From assembly GCA_963509715.1 (NCBI GenBank), contig CAUPCB010000021.1:1-27254 (forward strand): DNA of 27,254 nt, given 5' to 3'. Each line of letters starts with the position of its first letter. The stretch's first letter is position 1. Under the pieces are notes generated by a model that did not search any database, had not been told where the DNA came from, and saw only the letters and a program-made list of their open reading frames with translations. Of this stretch, positions 1 through 8,183 are shown piece by piece. The translations under genes and the position numbers were made by a program. Source of the stretch: JABCPE02 sp963509715 (GTDB lineage: Bacteria; Bacteroidota; Bacteroidia; Flavobacteriales; Weeksellaceae).

Positions 1-77
1 TTCACACCAAATGATTTTGTAATAATCACAAAAACACCTACAATGATGTACAAAACCCCTACAACGAATGTTAACAA
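1..77 (-). CDS. Small membrane protein, N-terminal part (runs off left edge)
   Basis: An open frame reads leftward out of the window from a TTG at 77-75 and codes for an almost entirely hydrophobic stretch (LLTFVVGVLYIIVGVFVI, then ITKSFGV), clearly a membrane segment. A well-placed -7 box (96-103) lies just upstream, after the tonB terminator, so a gene is expected to begin here. The natural-looking ATG at 88-86 is in the wrong frame and meets a stop after two codons (ATG TTT TAA). One extra T in the T-run at 82-85 would join that ATG to the hydrophobic frame and give a normal start, MFLNLLTFVVG. The gene may therefore start at TTG, or carry a one-base deletion or sequencing error. I do not assign a function. 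Only 25 codons are visible. Confidence 0.45.
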   Translation of the reverse strand, partial: MLTFVVGVLYIIVGVFVIITKSFGV

Positions 78-95
78 ATTTAAAACATGGTGACA

Positions 96-103
96 CAAAT
101 ATA
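96..103 (-). promoter_or_regulatory. Promoter -7 box for the left-edge gene
   Basis: Read on the minus strand this is TATATTTG, a full match to the Bacteroidota -7 consensus TAnnTTTG. It lies directly after the tonB terminator and 7 bases before the ATG at 88-86, so the transcript would have a very short leader or none. Confidence 0.5.
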
Positions 104-105
104 AT

Positions 106-138
106 AAAAAAAGAGAAGCAAAATACTTCTCTTTTTTT
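106..138 (-). terminator. Terminator of the exbB-exbD-exbD-tonB operon
   Basis: Perfect hairpin: A7-GAGAAG, loop CAAAATA, then CTTCTC-T7. It begins 18 bases past the tonB stop codon. The A-run and T-run make it symmetrical, so it could work in both directions. Confidence 0.85.
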
Positions 139-156
139 ATTATTGCATTCAAAAAA

Positions 157-1053
157 TTATTGGAACTGCATCTTCAATGGAAGGCTGTAATAAGATCTTA
201 CATTAACTCCTCCTTTTTTAGCTGGTTTCCATCCTTTTATGGATCTTACTACTCTTTCTGCTTCCCTGTTAAAGTCCGCATTAGAACCAGTAGCTTTCAC
301 TTGGGAAACGGTACCATTGGTTTCTACAACGAACTTAACAGTTGTAGTAAGAACACCTTCTCCCTCTACTGCTTCTGTATCAAAGTTTTCGTGAACTTTT
401 GCTCTAAACCCGTTCAATCCTCCATTACCATAGTCTGCTTCTACATCTACTGAAGTATGGACGATATTAGTGTCTACCTTATTTTCTACCACTTTACTAT
501 CATCTCTCTTAGACTGATTCCCTTGTCCTCCTTCTACTCCATCTCTTCTTTGGTCTCCTTGGTAGCCTTTGTCTTTAGTTCCTTCTTGAGTCTTGACTCC
601 TGTAGCCACATCCTTCTTCTCATCATTTGTAGGAGGAGGAGTTTCTTTTTTAGGCTCAGCCTTAGGCTCTGGAACTAAATCCTGAATTGTCTGTTGCTGA
701 GGAATATCATCTACCTTTTGAGCCAAATCCTGAATACTTTGTTCATCTGGTTTTGATTCATGGATTTCCTCATCTTCTTTTGGTTTATCCTCTTCTATTT
801 TTTCTTCTGGAGCCTCAGTGTGCTGGAGCAGATCAATATCCACCTTAGTTTCTTTTACTTTTTCCCCTTCTGTAGCTGCAACATAAACAAGTGGTAAAAT
901 AATAGCCGCAACAAAAATTACTGTTCCTAAAAAGAAAGCTTTAGTTAAAAACCATTTATAACTTTTTCTCAGGTCATAGGCACCATATTCTTTATTTCTA
1001 TCTTCAAATACAAGTTCCTCAAAATCTGTGTATCTTAATTCTTTGTCTGCCAT
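157..1053 (-). CDS. tonB: Energy transducer TonB
   Basis: TonB links the ExbB/ExbD proton-driven motor of the inner membrane to TonB-dependent receptors of the outer membrane. The 298-residue protein has a cytoplasmic N-terminus with the Bacteroidota-type motif VFEDRNKEYGAYDLRK (15-30), one membrane helix (about 34-60), a long periplasmic spacer rich in Lys, Glu and Pro (about 65-205), and a C-terminal TonB domain (about 211-298) ending in a Tyr-Tyr-rich strand and LPLKMQF. The spacer holds a short internal repeat, SIQDL (106-110) and TIQDL (122-126). It is last in a four-gene operon, 15 bases after the upstream exbD, and is followed by a strong terminator. Bacteroidota usually carry several tonB paralogues, so the receptor it serves cannot be told from sequence. 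Confidence 0.93.
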   Translation of the reverse strand: MADKELRYTDFEELVFEDRNKEYGAYDLRKSYKWFLTKAFFLGTVIFVAAIILPLVYVAATEGEKVKETKVDIDLLQHTEAPEEKIEEDKPKEDEEIHESKPDEQSIQDLAQKVDDIPQQQTIQDLVPEPKAEPKKETPPPTNDEKKDVATGVKTQEGTKDKGYQGDQRRDGVEGGQGNQSKRDDSKVVENKVDTNIVHTSVDVEADYGNGGLNGFRAKVHENFDTEAVEGEGVLTTTVKFVVETNGTVSQVKATGSNADFNREAERVVRSIKGWKPAKKGGVNVRSYYSLPLKMQFQ

Positions 1054-1068
1054 ACTGTTGGTTTTTAA

Positions 1069-1605
1069 TTATTTCACTTTTTGTTCATAGACATCCTTTT
1101 CAAAAGGCTTAATCTCTCCTATAGAAAATCTCTTACTACCAGTAATTTCCATCTCATCAAGGATATCAACGAAATTTCTAAAACTTGCATCTTCCATTGG
1201 TTTGATAATCACTGTAAAGAAATCTGGTTTCTTCGCTCTGCTTTTTGCTTGAGCTATTACCTTTTCTACTCCTTCACGGTCATAGGTAGTTTCTACCAAT
1301 GTTTCTACATTAAGACCTGCAGCATCTTTCTGATGATAGAACAACTTATTATCCTTTGCAATAATAAATGTAATAGAATTCGTCAAATCAATTTCTGGAA
1401 TTGGCACCTCTTGCCCTGGTTTTGGCTTTGCAGGAAGTCCCAAATTCATAATGTTTGGTTTGGTGAAAGTAGTGGTAAACATAAAGAATGTAATCAATAG
1501 GAATCCCAAATCCACCATCGGTGTCATGTCTACTCTTGTAGACTGCTTTTTGGAGCGTACTTTTCCTCCTTTACCACCTTTGTCTTGTACTTGTACTTCT
1601 GCCAT
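1069..1605 (-). CDS. exbD: Biopolymer transport protein ExbD (second copy)
   Basis: ExbD is the peptidoglycan-side stator subunit of the TonB motor. This 178-residue protein has a basic N-terminal tail (GGKGGKVRSKK), one membrane helix (about 32-47) beginning at the motif VDMTPMVDLGFLLITFF, and a periplasmic domain. Asp32 matches the proton-carrying aspartate of the ExbD/TolR family. It lies between another exbD and tonB with gaps of 16 and 15 bases, so the three are surely co-transcribed. It resembles the upstream exbD only in the helix region, which suggests a heteromeric ExbD pair rather than a recent duplication. Confidence 0.93.
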   Translation of the reverse strand: MAEVQVQDKGGKGGKVRSKKQSTRVDMTPMVDLGFLLITFFMFTTTFTKPNIMNLGLPAKPKPGQEVPIPEIDLTNSITFIIAKDNKLFYHQKDAAGLNVETLVETTYDREGVEKVIAQAKSRAKKPDFFTVIIKPMEDASFRNFVDILDEMEITGSKRFSIGEIKPFEKDVYEQKVK

Positions 1606-1621
1606 TTTTATTCTTTTATGT

Positions 1622-2212
1622 TTATTCTTCTGTTGTCACCAACACAAATTTATAAAACTCTATATCTCTCAGTCCTTCAAAAAGAACTTTAAACTTATCA
1701 TAAGATGCGCCTCCATCACCTTTTACAGCAAGTTTAGCTTCTCTATTAATCTTTGCACTATTCTGCACCCACTCTACTAGCTGCGTGTTTGCACTATCCA
1801 TTGGTATAGAGCCTTTGTATTTTTTTCTCTGATCCTCTGGCAACTGAAGAAAAGCCTTCAACTGTGCAACTGGAACCCCTACAAACTGAGTGTTCTGGAA
1901 CGCAGTCTTTTCTTGCTCTGTGAATGTTATATTATATTTTTCGCCCATTTTTTCTAACAATTCCACTCTTTGAGATGGATTATTAGTTGGTGAAAAATAA
2001 TATCTTCCGTCTTTTGTTACACTAATGGTCATTGTATTATCTCCTTCTGTAAGTTTAGATTTTGATATAGAAGAAGGGGTTACAATGTCCTCGACATCGG
2101 GTTGTTTAAACTCCGTTGTCAAGATAAAGAAGGTAAGAAGCAGGAATGCAACATCACACATGGCAGTCATATCGGTAACTACTCCGTGTCTTTTTGGTTT
2201 GATTCTTGCCAT
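1622..2212 (-). CDS. exbD: Biopolymer transport protein ExbD (first copy)
   Basis: This is the first of two tandem exbD genes. The 196-residue protein has a short basic N-terminus, the family motif TDMTAMCDVAFLLLTFF (13-29) with the conserved Asp20, one membrane helix (about 18-33), and a longer periplasmic part than its neighbour. Two different ExbD proteins following one ExbB is a common Bacteroidota arrangement (family knowledge). The gap from exbB is 70 bases, wider than the other gaps in the operon, and I see no terminator in it. Confidence 0.92.
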   Translation of the reverse strand: MARIKPKRHGVVTDMTAMCDVAFLLLTFFILTTEFKQPDVEDIVTPSSISKSKLTEGDNTMTISVTKDGRYYFSPTNNPSQRVELLEKMGEKYNITFTEQEKTAFQNTQFVGVPVAQLKAFLQLPEDQRKKYKGSIPMDSANTQLVEWVQNSAKINREAKLAVKGDGGASYDKFKVLFEGLRDIEFYKFVLVTTEE

Positions 2213-2282
2213 TATCTATTTATATTTTAATTAAACTTCTTACTAAATTTAGATGAAAATCAAGATAAATTTTCACTAAATC

Positions 2283-3146
2283 TTATTTATGGTTTTCAGC
2301 GAAAGACTGCTGGATAGACATTGCAATCTCATCGATTTTAAATGTCATACCATCTATCTTAGATGTAAAGAAGTTATAAAATATGATAGCAATAGCAGAT
2401 GTACCAATTCCTAATGCCGTGTTAATCAAGGCTTCAGAGATACCAATAGATAGAGCCGCAGCATCTGGAGTTCCTCCTCCTGAACCTAATGCATAGAACG
2501 CACCAATCATCCCCATTACGGTACCTAATAACGCTACCAATGTCGCTACTGTTCCTAATGTAGAAAGGATAGACATATTCTTTTCCATCATAGGCATTTC
2601 TAAAGTTGTAGCCTCTTCGATAGATTTGTTAAGAGCAGCCATTTTTTGCTCTCTGTTCATTGTAGTGTCTTTGCTAAGAGCCTTATAAGTAGTCAAAGCT
2701 TCCTTAACAACATTTCCTACAGAACCTCTCTGCTTGTCACATTCTTCTTGTGCTTCAGAAATTCTATTTTCTTTTAAAAGTTGTCTAATTTTTAGAACGA
2801 AACCTTCAAGATTTCCTGCTCCTTCTGCTTTATTCAAAACGAAGAAACGCTCTAAAGAGAACACCAATACTGTAACAGCAAATGTAATAAGAACAGGTAC
2901 GATAAACCCTCCTAAATACACCATTCCAATAATACGCTTAGGCACCAAGTCCTTAGCTGCTATATCACTAAAAGCGACAGACATTCCAGAAAGCCCTTCA
3001 TTTTTAAAGTTACCTGGACTACCAAAAACAAATAGATAAATACAAATACCTACTAATAATAAAAGTGGTAATACTAAAAATGGGTTAAGACCTCCTGTTT
3101 TTCTTGCAACTACTTGTTGCTCTTGAGTTGAAACATTCATTTCCAT
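2283..3146 (-). CDS. exbB: MotA/TolQ/ExbB proton channel family protein
   Basis: ExbB forms the ring of the TonB motor in the inner membrane and conducts protons with ExbD. The 287-residue protein has an extra N-terminal helix (about 22-42), a second helix (about 72-97) leading into SLERFFVLNKAE, a cytoplasmic loop region, and two C-terminal helices. The third of these carries the Gly/Thr-rich ExbB signature STLGTVATLVALLGTVMGMI and the fourth is GIGTSAIAIIFYNFF. The start could be Met1 or Met3 (3140). It heads the exbB-exbD-exbD-tonB operon and has its own -7 box about 64 bases upstream. Confidence 0.94.
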   Translation of the reverse strand: MEMNVSTQEQQVVARKTGGLNPFLVLPLLLLVGICIYLFVFGSPGNFKNEGLSGMSVAFSDIAAKDLVPKRIIGMVYLGGFIVPVLITFAVTVLVFSLERFFVLNKAEGAGNLEGFVLKIRQLLKENRISEAQEECDKQRGSVGNVVKEALTTYKALSKDTTMNREQKMAALNKSIEEATTLEMPMMEKNMSILSTLGTVATLVALLGTVMGMIGAFYALGSGGGTPDAAALSIGISEALINTALGIGTSAIAIIFYNFFTSKIDGMTFKIDEIAMSIQQSFAENHK

Positions 3147-3209
3147 ATCTAAACTAAATTATAAATTATTTTTTGATTGCGTAAAATAACTACTTTTTTT
3201 TGTTCTACA

Positions 3210-3217
3210 CAAATTTA
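3210..3217 (-). promoter_or_regulatory. Promoter -7 box of the exbB operon
   Basis: TAAATTTG on the minus strand matches TAnnTTTG. It predicts a leader of roughly 60 bases ahead of exbB. The surrounding 3147-3328 region is very AT-rich. I see no clear Fur box or riboswitch in it. Confidence 0.5.
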
Positions 3218-3273
3218 TTTCATCAAAAATTGAAAATTTTAAGAAATAAATATGTTTTTTAATTAAAATAAGC

Positions 3274-3289
3274 TTCTATATTTATAGAA
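3274..3289 (-). terminator. Weak hairpin downstream of leuS
   Basis: Perfect 7-bp AT-rich stem TTCTATA / TATAGAA with a two-base centre, about 40 bases past the leuS stop codon and followed on the minus strand by a T-rich run. It is weaker than the other terminators in the window. Confidence 0.3.
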
Positions 3290-3328
3290 TAATCAAAAAG
3301 TTTACCAAATTTTAAAATCTTTATCAAA

Positions 3329-6148
3329 TTAGGATACTATATTGATGATTTTCTTTGGAACCACTATGATTTTCTTTGGTTTAGCTCCATCCAGCTGCTG
3401 GATTACTTTCTCATCTTTCATTACTATTTCCTCGATTTCCTCTTTAGAAAGTTCTGCAGAAAGAGAAAGTTTGAACCTCATCTTCCCATTAAAACTCACT
3501 GGATATTCTATTTCATCTTCCACCAAATAAGCCTCATTCAGAGCAGGGAAAGGTGCAAAATCTATACTCTCTGCATTACCAAGAAGACTCCAAAGCTCCT
3601 CACAAACATGCGGTGCATAAGGCGAAATCAAAACAGCCAGCGGCTCTAGGATAGCTTTTTTATTACATTTTAGTTTCTGTAATTCATTCACGGCTATCAT
3701 AAACTGCGACACAGAAGTATTAAAAGAAAAATTCTCAATATCGTAAATCACCTTTTTAATCAATGTATGCAGGATTTTAAGCTCCTCTTTCGTAGACTCT
3801 TCCTCTGAAACCGAAAAAGTATCCCCATCAAAATAAAGATTGTAGAACTTCTTAAGGAAACCATAAACTCCGCTCAAGCCCTGTGTATTCCATGGTTTAG
3901 ACTGCTCCAGTGGCCCTAGGAACATTTCATAAAGCCTAAGACAGTCCGCTCCATACTCCTCACAAATATCATCAGGATTTACCACATTATATTTGGATTT
4001 AGACATTTTTTCCACCTCTCTTTCTGTGATGTATTTTCCGTCTTCCAAGATAAATTCAGCATCCTTAAACTCTGGTCGCCAAGCCTTAAACTTATCCAAA
4101 TCCAGCTCGTCCGAAGTTCCTTTTAATAATGATATATCGATGTGGATTTTTTGAGTTTCGTAATCTTTTGCTAGTGCTTTTGAAACATACTTATTCGTTC
4201 CATCCACACGATACACAAATGCCGAAATCCCCAAAATCATCCCTTGGTTTATCATCTTTTGGAAAGGCTCTTCGTGGCTGATAAATCCTCTGTCTTTCAA
4301 GAACATAGTCCAAAAACGAGAATAAAGAAGATGCCCCGTAGCATGCTCACTTCCACCGATATACAAATCTACCTGCCCCCAGTAGTCCGATGTATTTTTA
4401 TCACAAAACTCGGCTTCATTATTTGGGTTCATGTATCTTAAGAAATACCAAGAGCTCCCCGCCCAGCCTGGCATAGTGGACAATTCAAGCGGAAAAACAT
4501 TTTGATTATCAACAAGTTCCGTAGACACCACCTTTTGATTAACCTTATCCCAAGCGAAATTTTTAGCATTCCCTAGCGGCGGGTCTCCATCTTCGGTCGG
4601 CAGGTATTTTTCTACTTCTGGCAGCTCAAGCGGAAGCGCAGAAACAGGCAGAGTGTACGGCATTTCGTTTTCATAATAAATAGGAACAGGCTCTCCCCAA
4701 TATCTTTGGCGTGAAAAAATAGCATCCCTCTGACGGTAGTTTATTTTAGATTTTCCTACTTTATGATTTTCCAAGTATTCCACCACGGATTTTACAGCTT
4801 CATGATAACTACCGCAACCATTTAGAAACTCCGAATTTTGGTAAACCATACCTTCTTTCTCGGTAAAAGCCTTCTCGGAGATATCTTGGTCAAATATGTT
4901 TTTTATCTCAATATCAAAATGTTTCGCAAAGGCAAAGTCTCTCTCATCCCCCGCAGGAACCGCCATCACAGCGCCTGTTCCGTATCCCGCAAGAACATAA
5001 TCACCCAGCCAAATAGGGACTGGTTCTTTAGTAATAGGGTGTTCTGCATAAGCCCCAGTGAACACTCCTGAAATAGTCTTCACATCCGCCATTCTGTCTC
5101 TTTCGGAGCGTTTGGAAGTAGCTTCTATATAGGCTTCCACGGCTTCTTTCTGCTCTGGCGTAGTGATTTTTGAAACCAATTCGTGTTCTGGAGCAAGCGT
5201 AACGAAAGACACTCCAAAAATAGTATCAGGGCGAGTAGTGAAAACCTCGATGAAATCATCAGAACCTTTAATACCGAATTTCACCAAAGCGCCCTCAGAT
5301 TTTCCGATCCAGTTTCTTTGGCTTTCTTTCACCGCTTCTGACCAGTCCAGCCCGTCCAATCCTCTCAAAAGTCTGTCTGAATAAGCTGTAATACGCATAG
5401 ACCACTGCATCATTTTCTTTTGATAAACAGGGTATCCGCCACGCTCAGACTTACCATCTTTTACCTCATCATTGGCAAGAACCGTTCCGAGTGCAGGACA
5501 CCAGTTTACCGTAGTCTCTGCTCGATAAGCCATTCTGTAATTCAATAAAATATCTTGTTTGTCTGCCTCAGAAGCGTTTAGCCATTCCTCCGCAGTGAAA
5601 TTTAGTTCCTCAGACTGCACAGCATCAAGGTTTTCCGTCCCAAACTTTTCAAAATGAGCCACAAGGGTAGAAATATTCTCCGCTCTGTCCGTAGCCTTAT
5701 TATACCAAGAGTGAAACAACTCTATGAATATCCACTGCGTCCATCTGTAATAGGATGGGTCAGAGGTTCTAACCTCCCTACTCCAGTCAAAGGAAAATCC
5801 GATTTTTTTAAGCTGTTGTTCGTATCTATTGATGTTTTCCTCAGTGGTCACCGCAGGGTGCTGCCCCGTCTGAATCGCATATTGTTCAGCAGGAAGCCCA
5901 AAGCTGTCATACCCCACAGGATGAAGGACATTATACCCTTGGTGTCTTTTGAATCTGGCATAAATATCACTCGCAATATACCCCAGCGGATGCCCCACAT
6001 GAAGCCCCGCCCCCGATGGATAAGGGAACATATCTAAAACATAATATTTCGGTTTGCTGCTTTCTGACGGCTGCTGGCTTTTGAAAGTTTGGTTTTCTCC
6101 CCAGAATTTCTGCCATTTCTTTTCTATCTCTTGATGATTGTAAAACAT
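3329..6148 (-). CDS. leuS: Leucine--tRNA ligase
   Basis: Class I aminoacyl-tRNA synthetase that charges tRNA-Leu. The HIGH-type motif HVGH is at 50-53 and KMSKS at 714-718. The editing domain carries the family signature TTRPDTIFG, followed by a typical anticodon-binding C-terminal part ending in AKPKKIIVVPKKIINIVS. I start at ATG 6148 (MFYNHQEIEKKW). The frame stays open 21 codons further upstream, but that stretch contains the -7 box and has no family character. At 939 residues it is longer than the roughly 860 of E. coli. About 50 extra residues sit between the first half of the catalytic domain and TTVNWCP, and the Cys-rich zinc module of E. coli LeuRS is replaced by a Cys-free stretch near KSERGGYPVYQKK. 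Both appear to be lineage features. Confidence 0.97.
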   Translation of the reverse strand: MFYNHQEIEKKWQKFWGENQTFKSQQPSESSKPKYYVLDMFPYPSGAGLHVGHPLGYIASDIYARFKRHQGYNVLHPVGYDSFGLPAEQYAIQTGQHPAVTTEENINRYEQQLKKIGFSFDWSREVRTSDPSYYRWTQWIFIELFHSWYNKATDRAENISTLVAHFEKFGTENLDAVQSEELNFTAEEWLNASEADKQDILLNYRMAYRAETTVNWCPALGTVLANDEVKDGKSERGGYPVYQKKMMQWSMRITAYSDRLLRGLDGLDWSEAVKESQRNWIGKSEGALVKFGIKGSDDFIEVFTTRPDTIFGVSFVTLAPEHELVSKITTPEQKEAVEAYIEATSKRSERDRMADVKTISGVFTGAYAEHPITKEPVPIWLGDYVLAGYGTGAVMAVPAGDERDFAFAKHFDIEIKNIFDQDISEKAFTEKEGMVYQNSEFLNGCGSYHEAVKSVVEYLENHKVGKSKINYRQRDAIFSRQRYWGEPVPIYYENEMPYTLPVSALPLELPEVEKYLPTEDGDPPLGNAKNFAWDKVNQKVVSTELVDNQNVFPLELSTMPGWAGSSWYFLRYMNPNNEAEFCDKNTSDYWGQVDLYIGGSEHATGHLLYSRFWTMFLKDRGFISHEEPFQKMINQGMILGISAFVYRVDGTNKYVSKALAKDYETQKIHIDISLLKGTSDELDLDKFKAWRPEFKDAEFILEDGKYITEREVEKMSKSKYNVVNPDDICEEYGADCLRLYEMFLGPLEQSKPWNTQGLSGVYGFLKKFYNLYFDGDTFSVSEEESTKEELKILHTLIKKVIYDIENFSFNTSVSQFMIAVNELQKLKCNKKAILEPLAVLISPYAPHVCEELWSLLGNAESIDFAPFPALNEAYLVEDEIEYPVSFNGKMRFKLSLSAELSKEEIEEIVMKDEKVIQQLDGAKPKKIIVVPKKIINIVS

Positions 6149-6168
6149 GGTCTGATGATTTAAAGAGG

Positions 6169-6176
6169 CAAATTTA
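6169..6176 (-). promoter_or_regulatory. Promoter -7 box of leuS
   Basis: TAAATTTG on the minus strand, 21 bases upstream of the leuS ATG. It supports the start at 6148 over the longer open frame. It lies inside a 28-base segment that recurs at 6743-6770. Confidence 0.6.
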
Positions 6177-6192
6177 ATATTTTGAAATGAAA

Positions 6193-6216
6193 AAGCCTTA
6201 CTAAAAAGCAAGGCTT
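6193..6216 (-). terminator. Terminator of the lipocalin-like lipoprotein gene
   Basis: On the minus strand: AAGCCTTGC, loop TTTTTA, GTAAGGCTT followed by TTT. It lies just past the stop codon at 6238 and just upstream of the leuS promoter. Confidence 0.8.
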
Positions 6217-6237
6217 GTGAATATTTTAATTCAAAAA

Positions 6238-6720
6238 CTAGTAATTTTTTTTCATTGACACATAAACTGTCCCTGTAAAGAGGAAGCCTCTTACTCGTAA
6301 ATCAGTAACACTTTCCTCTGCTTCCAGCTCTGTACTTGTAAGTTTTTTCACTATGGAACGAGTAGTCTCTGGCCCTAGATGTACAACCAGTTCTTTGGTA
6401 TCCTTGTCAAAAGTGTATGTAATATTTCCTTCTCTTTTCTTTTCACAGCTCCCTGATAGATTCGCCCACACCTCTGTAGTCCCTGTTCCACCTTGTAAAA
6501 AAGTAGTTTTTGTCTTTTTTTCACAAGAAGTAATCGGCGCATCCATATCTATTGGCGTATTTATCCCAAATATTATCATATTTCCTTTCAATCTCGTTTT
6601 TGTAAGACCCCAGCTTCCTATCAGCTTGTCCTGTGGCTGTGGAGGCATTTCATCACTCCTGTTACAACTAAGCACTAAAAAAGAAAATAATGCAATCAAT
6701 AAATAATTAAGCTTTTTCAT
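6238..6720 (-). CDS. Lipocalin-like lipoprotein, function unknown
   Basis: 160 residues with a lipoprotein signal peptide: a charged start, a hydrophobic stretch and the lipobox VLSC with lipidated Cys19. The mature protein starts with a short Asp/Pro/Gln-rich linker and then KLIGSWGLTK, the opening typical of lipocalin-like domains in Bacteroidota lipoproteins. Beta-rich sequence follows, with two Cys residues (in SCEKK-type contexts) that could form a disulphide. It stands alone between its own promoter and terminator. The ligand and role cannot be told. The lipocalin-like fold is inferred from the GSW motif and overall pattern only. Confidence 0.75.
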   Translation of the reverse strand: MKKLNYLLIALFSFLVLSCNRSDEMPPQPQDKLIGSWGLTKTRLKGNMIIFGINTPIDMDAPITSCEKKTKTTFLQGGTGTTEVWANLSGSCEKKREGNITYTFDKDTKELVVHLGPETTRSIVKKLTSTELEAEESVTDLRVRGFLFTGTVYVSMKKNY

Positions 6721-6744
6721 AAATCAATAATTTAAAATTCTAGG

Positions 6745-6752
6745 CAAATTTA
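6745..6752 (-). promoter_or_regulatory. Promoter -7 box of the lipocalin-like lipoprotein gene
   Basis: TAAATTTG on the minus strand, 24 bases upstream of the ATG at 6720. It lies in a 28-base segment almost identical to the leuS promoter segment. Confidence 0.55.
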
Positions 6753-6765
6753 ATATTTTAAAATG

Positions 6766-6800
6766 AAAAATTCTCCTTTAATAAATAAAAGAGAATTTTT
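6766..6800 (-). terminator. Terminator of the malic enzyme gene
   Basis: AAAAATTCTC and GAGAATTTTT form a 10-bp stem around an AT-rich 15-base loop, 14 bases past the stop codon at 6814, with a T-run on the transcript side. It overlaps the repeat that carries the next promoter. Confidence 0.7.
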
Positions 6801-6813
6801 TTTAAACTTCAAA

Positions 6814-8097
6814 TTATTTTTTCCTTTCGGAAAGTCGCTTTTCATATTCAGCAAAATCGCTGATTGGTTTTCTTGCAACTCCGCTTTCTACGGCCGCTTT
6901 AGCAACTGCGGCAGAAACTTTTGCAAATAATCTACTATCAAGTGGTTTCGGAATGAAATAATCTTTCCCAAAACTGATTTCAGCCAAATTATAAGCCTTT
7001 TTCACAGCTTCTGTTGCTGGTTCTTTCGCCAAATCTGCAATGGCGTGAACTGCCGCTATTTTCATCTCTTCATTAATGTCTGTCGCCTGTACATCCAGCG
7101 CCCCACGGAATATATAAGGGAATCCCAAAACATTATTCACCTGATTAGGATAATCACTTCTTCCTGTTGCCATAATCACATCTGGGCGGATCTGTTTTGC
7201 TATATCATAGTCTATCTCTGGAATAGGATTAGCCAATGCGAAAACGATAGGATTTTCCGCCATTTTTGCTAAAACTTCAGGTTTTAGAACATTTCCTTTA
7301 GAAAGTCCGATGAAAACATCCGCTCCCTCCAAAACCTCATCCAAAGTTTCCGCTTCGGTATTTTGAACAAAATCCAATTTCTCTGGCGTAAGGTTGGTTC
7401 TCTTATGGCTGATAACTCCCTTGCTGTCGCACATTATGATGTTTTCTTTTTTCAAGCCCAGCTCTATGTAAAGTTTAGAACACGCAATAGCTGCCGCACC
7501 TGCGCCATTTACCACCATTTTTATGTCCTCTATCTTTTTTCCTGCTATTTCTAAACCATTCAGCAATGCCGCTGCGGAGATAATCGCCGTTCCGTGCTGG
7601 TCATCATGCATCAGTGGAATATCCAGCTCTTCTTTTAGTCTTTTTTCTATATAGAAGGCCTCTGGCGCCTTGATATCTTCCAAATTTATCCCTCCAAAAG
7701 TAGGCGCTATTGCTTTCACGATTTCTACAAATTTATCAGGGTCTTTTTCATTAACTTCTATGTCAAAAACATTGATATCCGCAAACACCTTGAACAAAAG
7801 CCCTTTGCCCTCCATCACAGGCTTAGAAGCCTCTGCACCGATGTCACCAAGCCCCAGAACAGCCGTTCCGTTACTGATTACAGCCACCAAGTTTCCTTTG
7901 GAGGTGTATTCATAGACTTTGGAGGCATCTTTTTCTATTTCAAGGCAAGGTTCTGCCACCCCAGGAGAATACGCCAGACTCAAATCCCATTGTGTAGCGT
8001 AGGGTTTAGACGGCTCCATTTGGATTTTTCCTTTGGGCTCGGCTCTGTGATAGTCCAGAGCAGCTTTTTTCAAGTTTTCTTTATTGTTTTCCATCAT
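6814..8097 (-). CDS. Malic enzyme, single-domain form
   Basis: Oxidatively decarboxylates malate to pyruvate with NAD(P). The 427-residue protein has the N-terminal malic domain with LSLAYSPGVAEPC (39-51), the catalytic Lys region VMEGKGLLFK (94-103), metal ligands in LEDIKAP (139-145) and HDDQHGTAI (164-172), and a Rossmann domain with GAGAAA (198-203). The start is either of two adjacent ATGs (8097 or 8094). It is like the N-terminal half of MaeB but ends where the malic part of MaeB ends, so the phosphotransacetylase-like half (about 330 residues) is absent. A terminator follows at once, so this is a natural short form. Cofactor preference cannot be read with confidence. Confidence 0.92.
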   Translation of the reverse strand: MMENNKENLKKAALDYHRAEPKGKIQMEPSKPYATQWDLSLAYSPGVAEPCLEIEKDASKVYEYTSKGNLVAVISNGTAVLGLGDIGAEASKPVMEGKGLLFKVFADINVFDIEVNEKDPDKFVEIVKAIAPTFGGINLEDIKAPEAFYIEKRLKEELDIPLMHDDQHGTAIISAAALLNGLEIAGKKIEDIKMVVNGAGAAAIACSKLYIELGLKKENIIMCDSKGVISHKRTNLTPEKLDFVQNTEAETLDEVLEGADVFIGLSKGNVLKPEVLAKMAENPIVFALANPIPEIDYDIAKQIRPDVIMATGRSDYPNQVNNVLGFPYIFRGALDVQATDINEEMKIAAVHAIADLAKEPATEAVKKAYNLAEISFGKDYFIPKPLDSRLFAKVSAAVAKAAVESGVARKPISDFAEYEKRLSERKK

Positions 8098-8183
8098 TTT
8101 AGTTCGATTATTATTTCTCGGAATAGAGTTCGCAAATTTCTGCTTTTTTTTCGGAATTATCGTTATATTTTTTATTGAAAATA

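Noticed and set aside
6149..6211. Upstream extension of leuS by 21 codons
   Set aside because: It contains the -7 box at 6169-6176 and no LeuRS-like sequence; the family start is at 6148.
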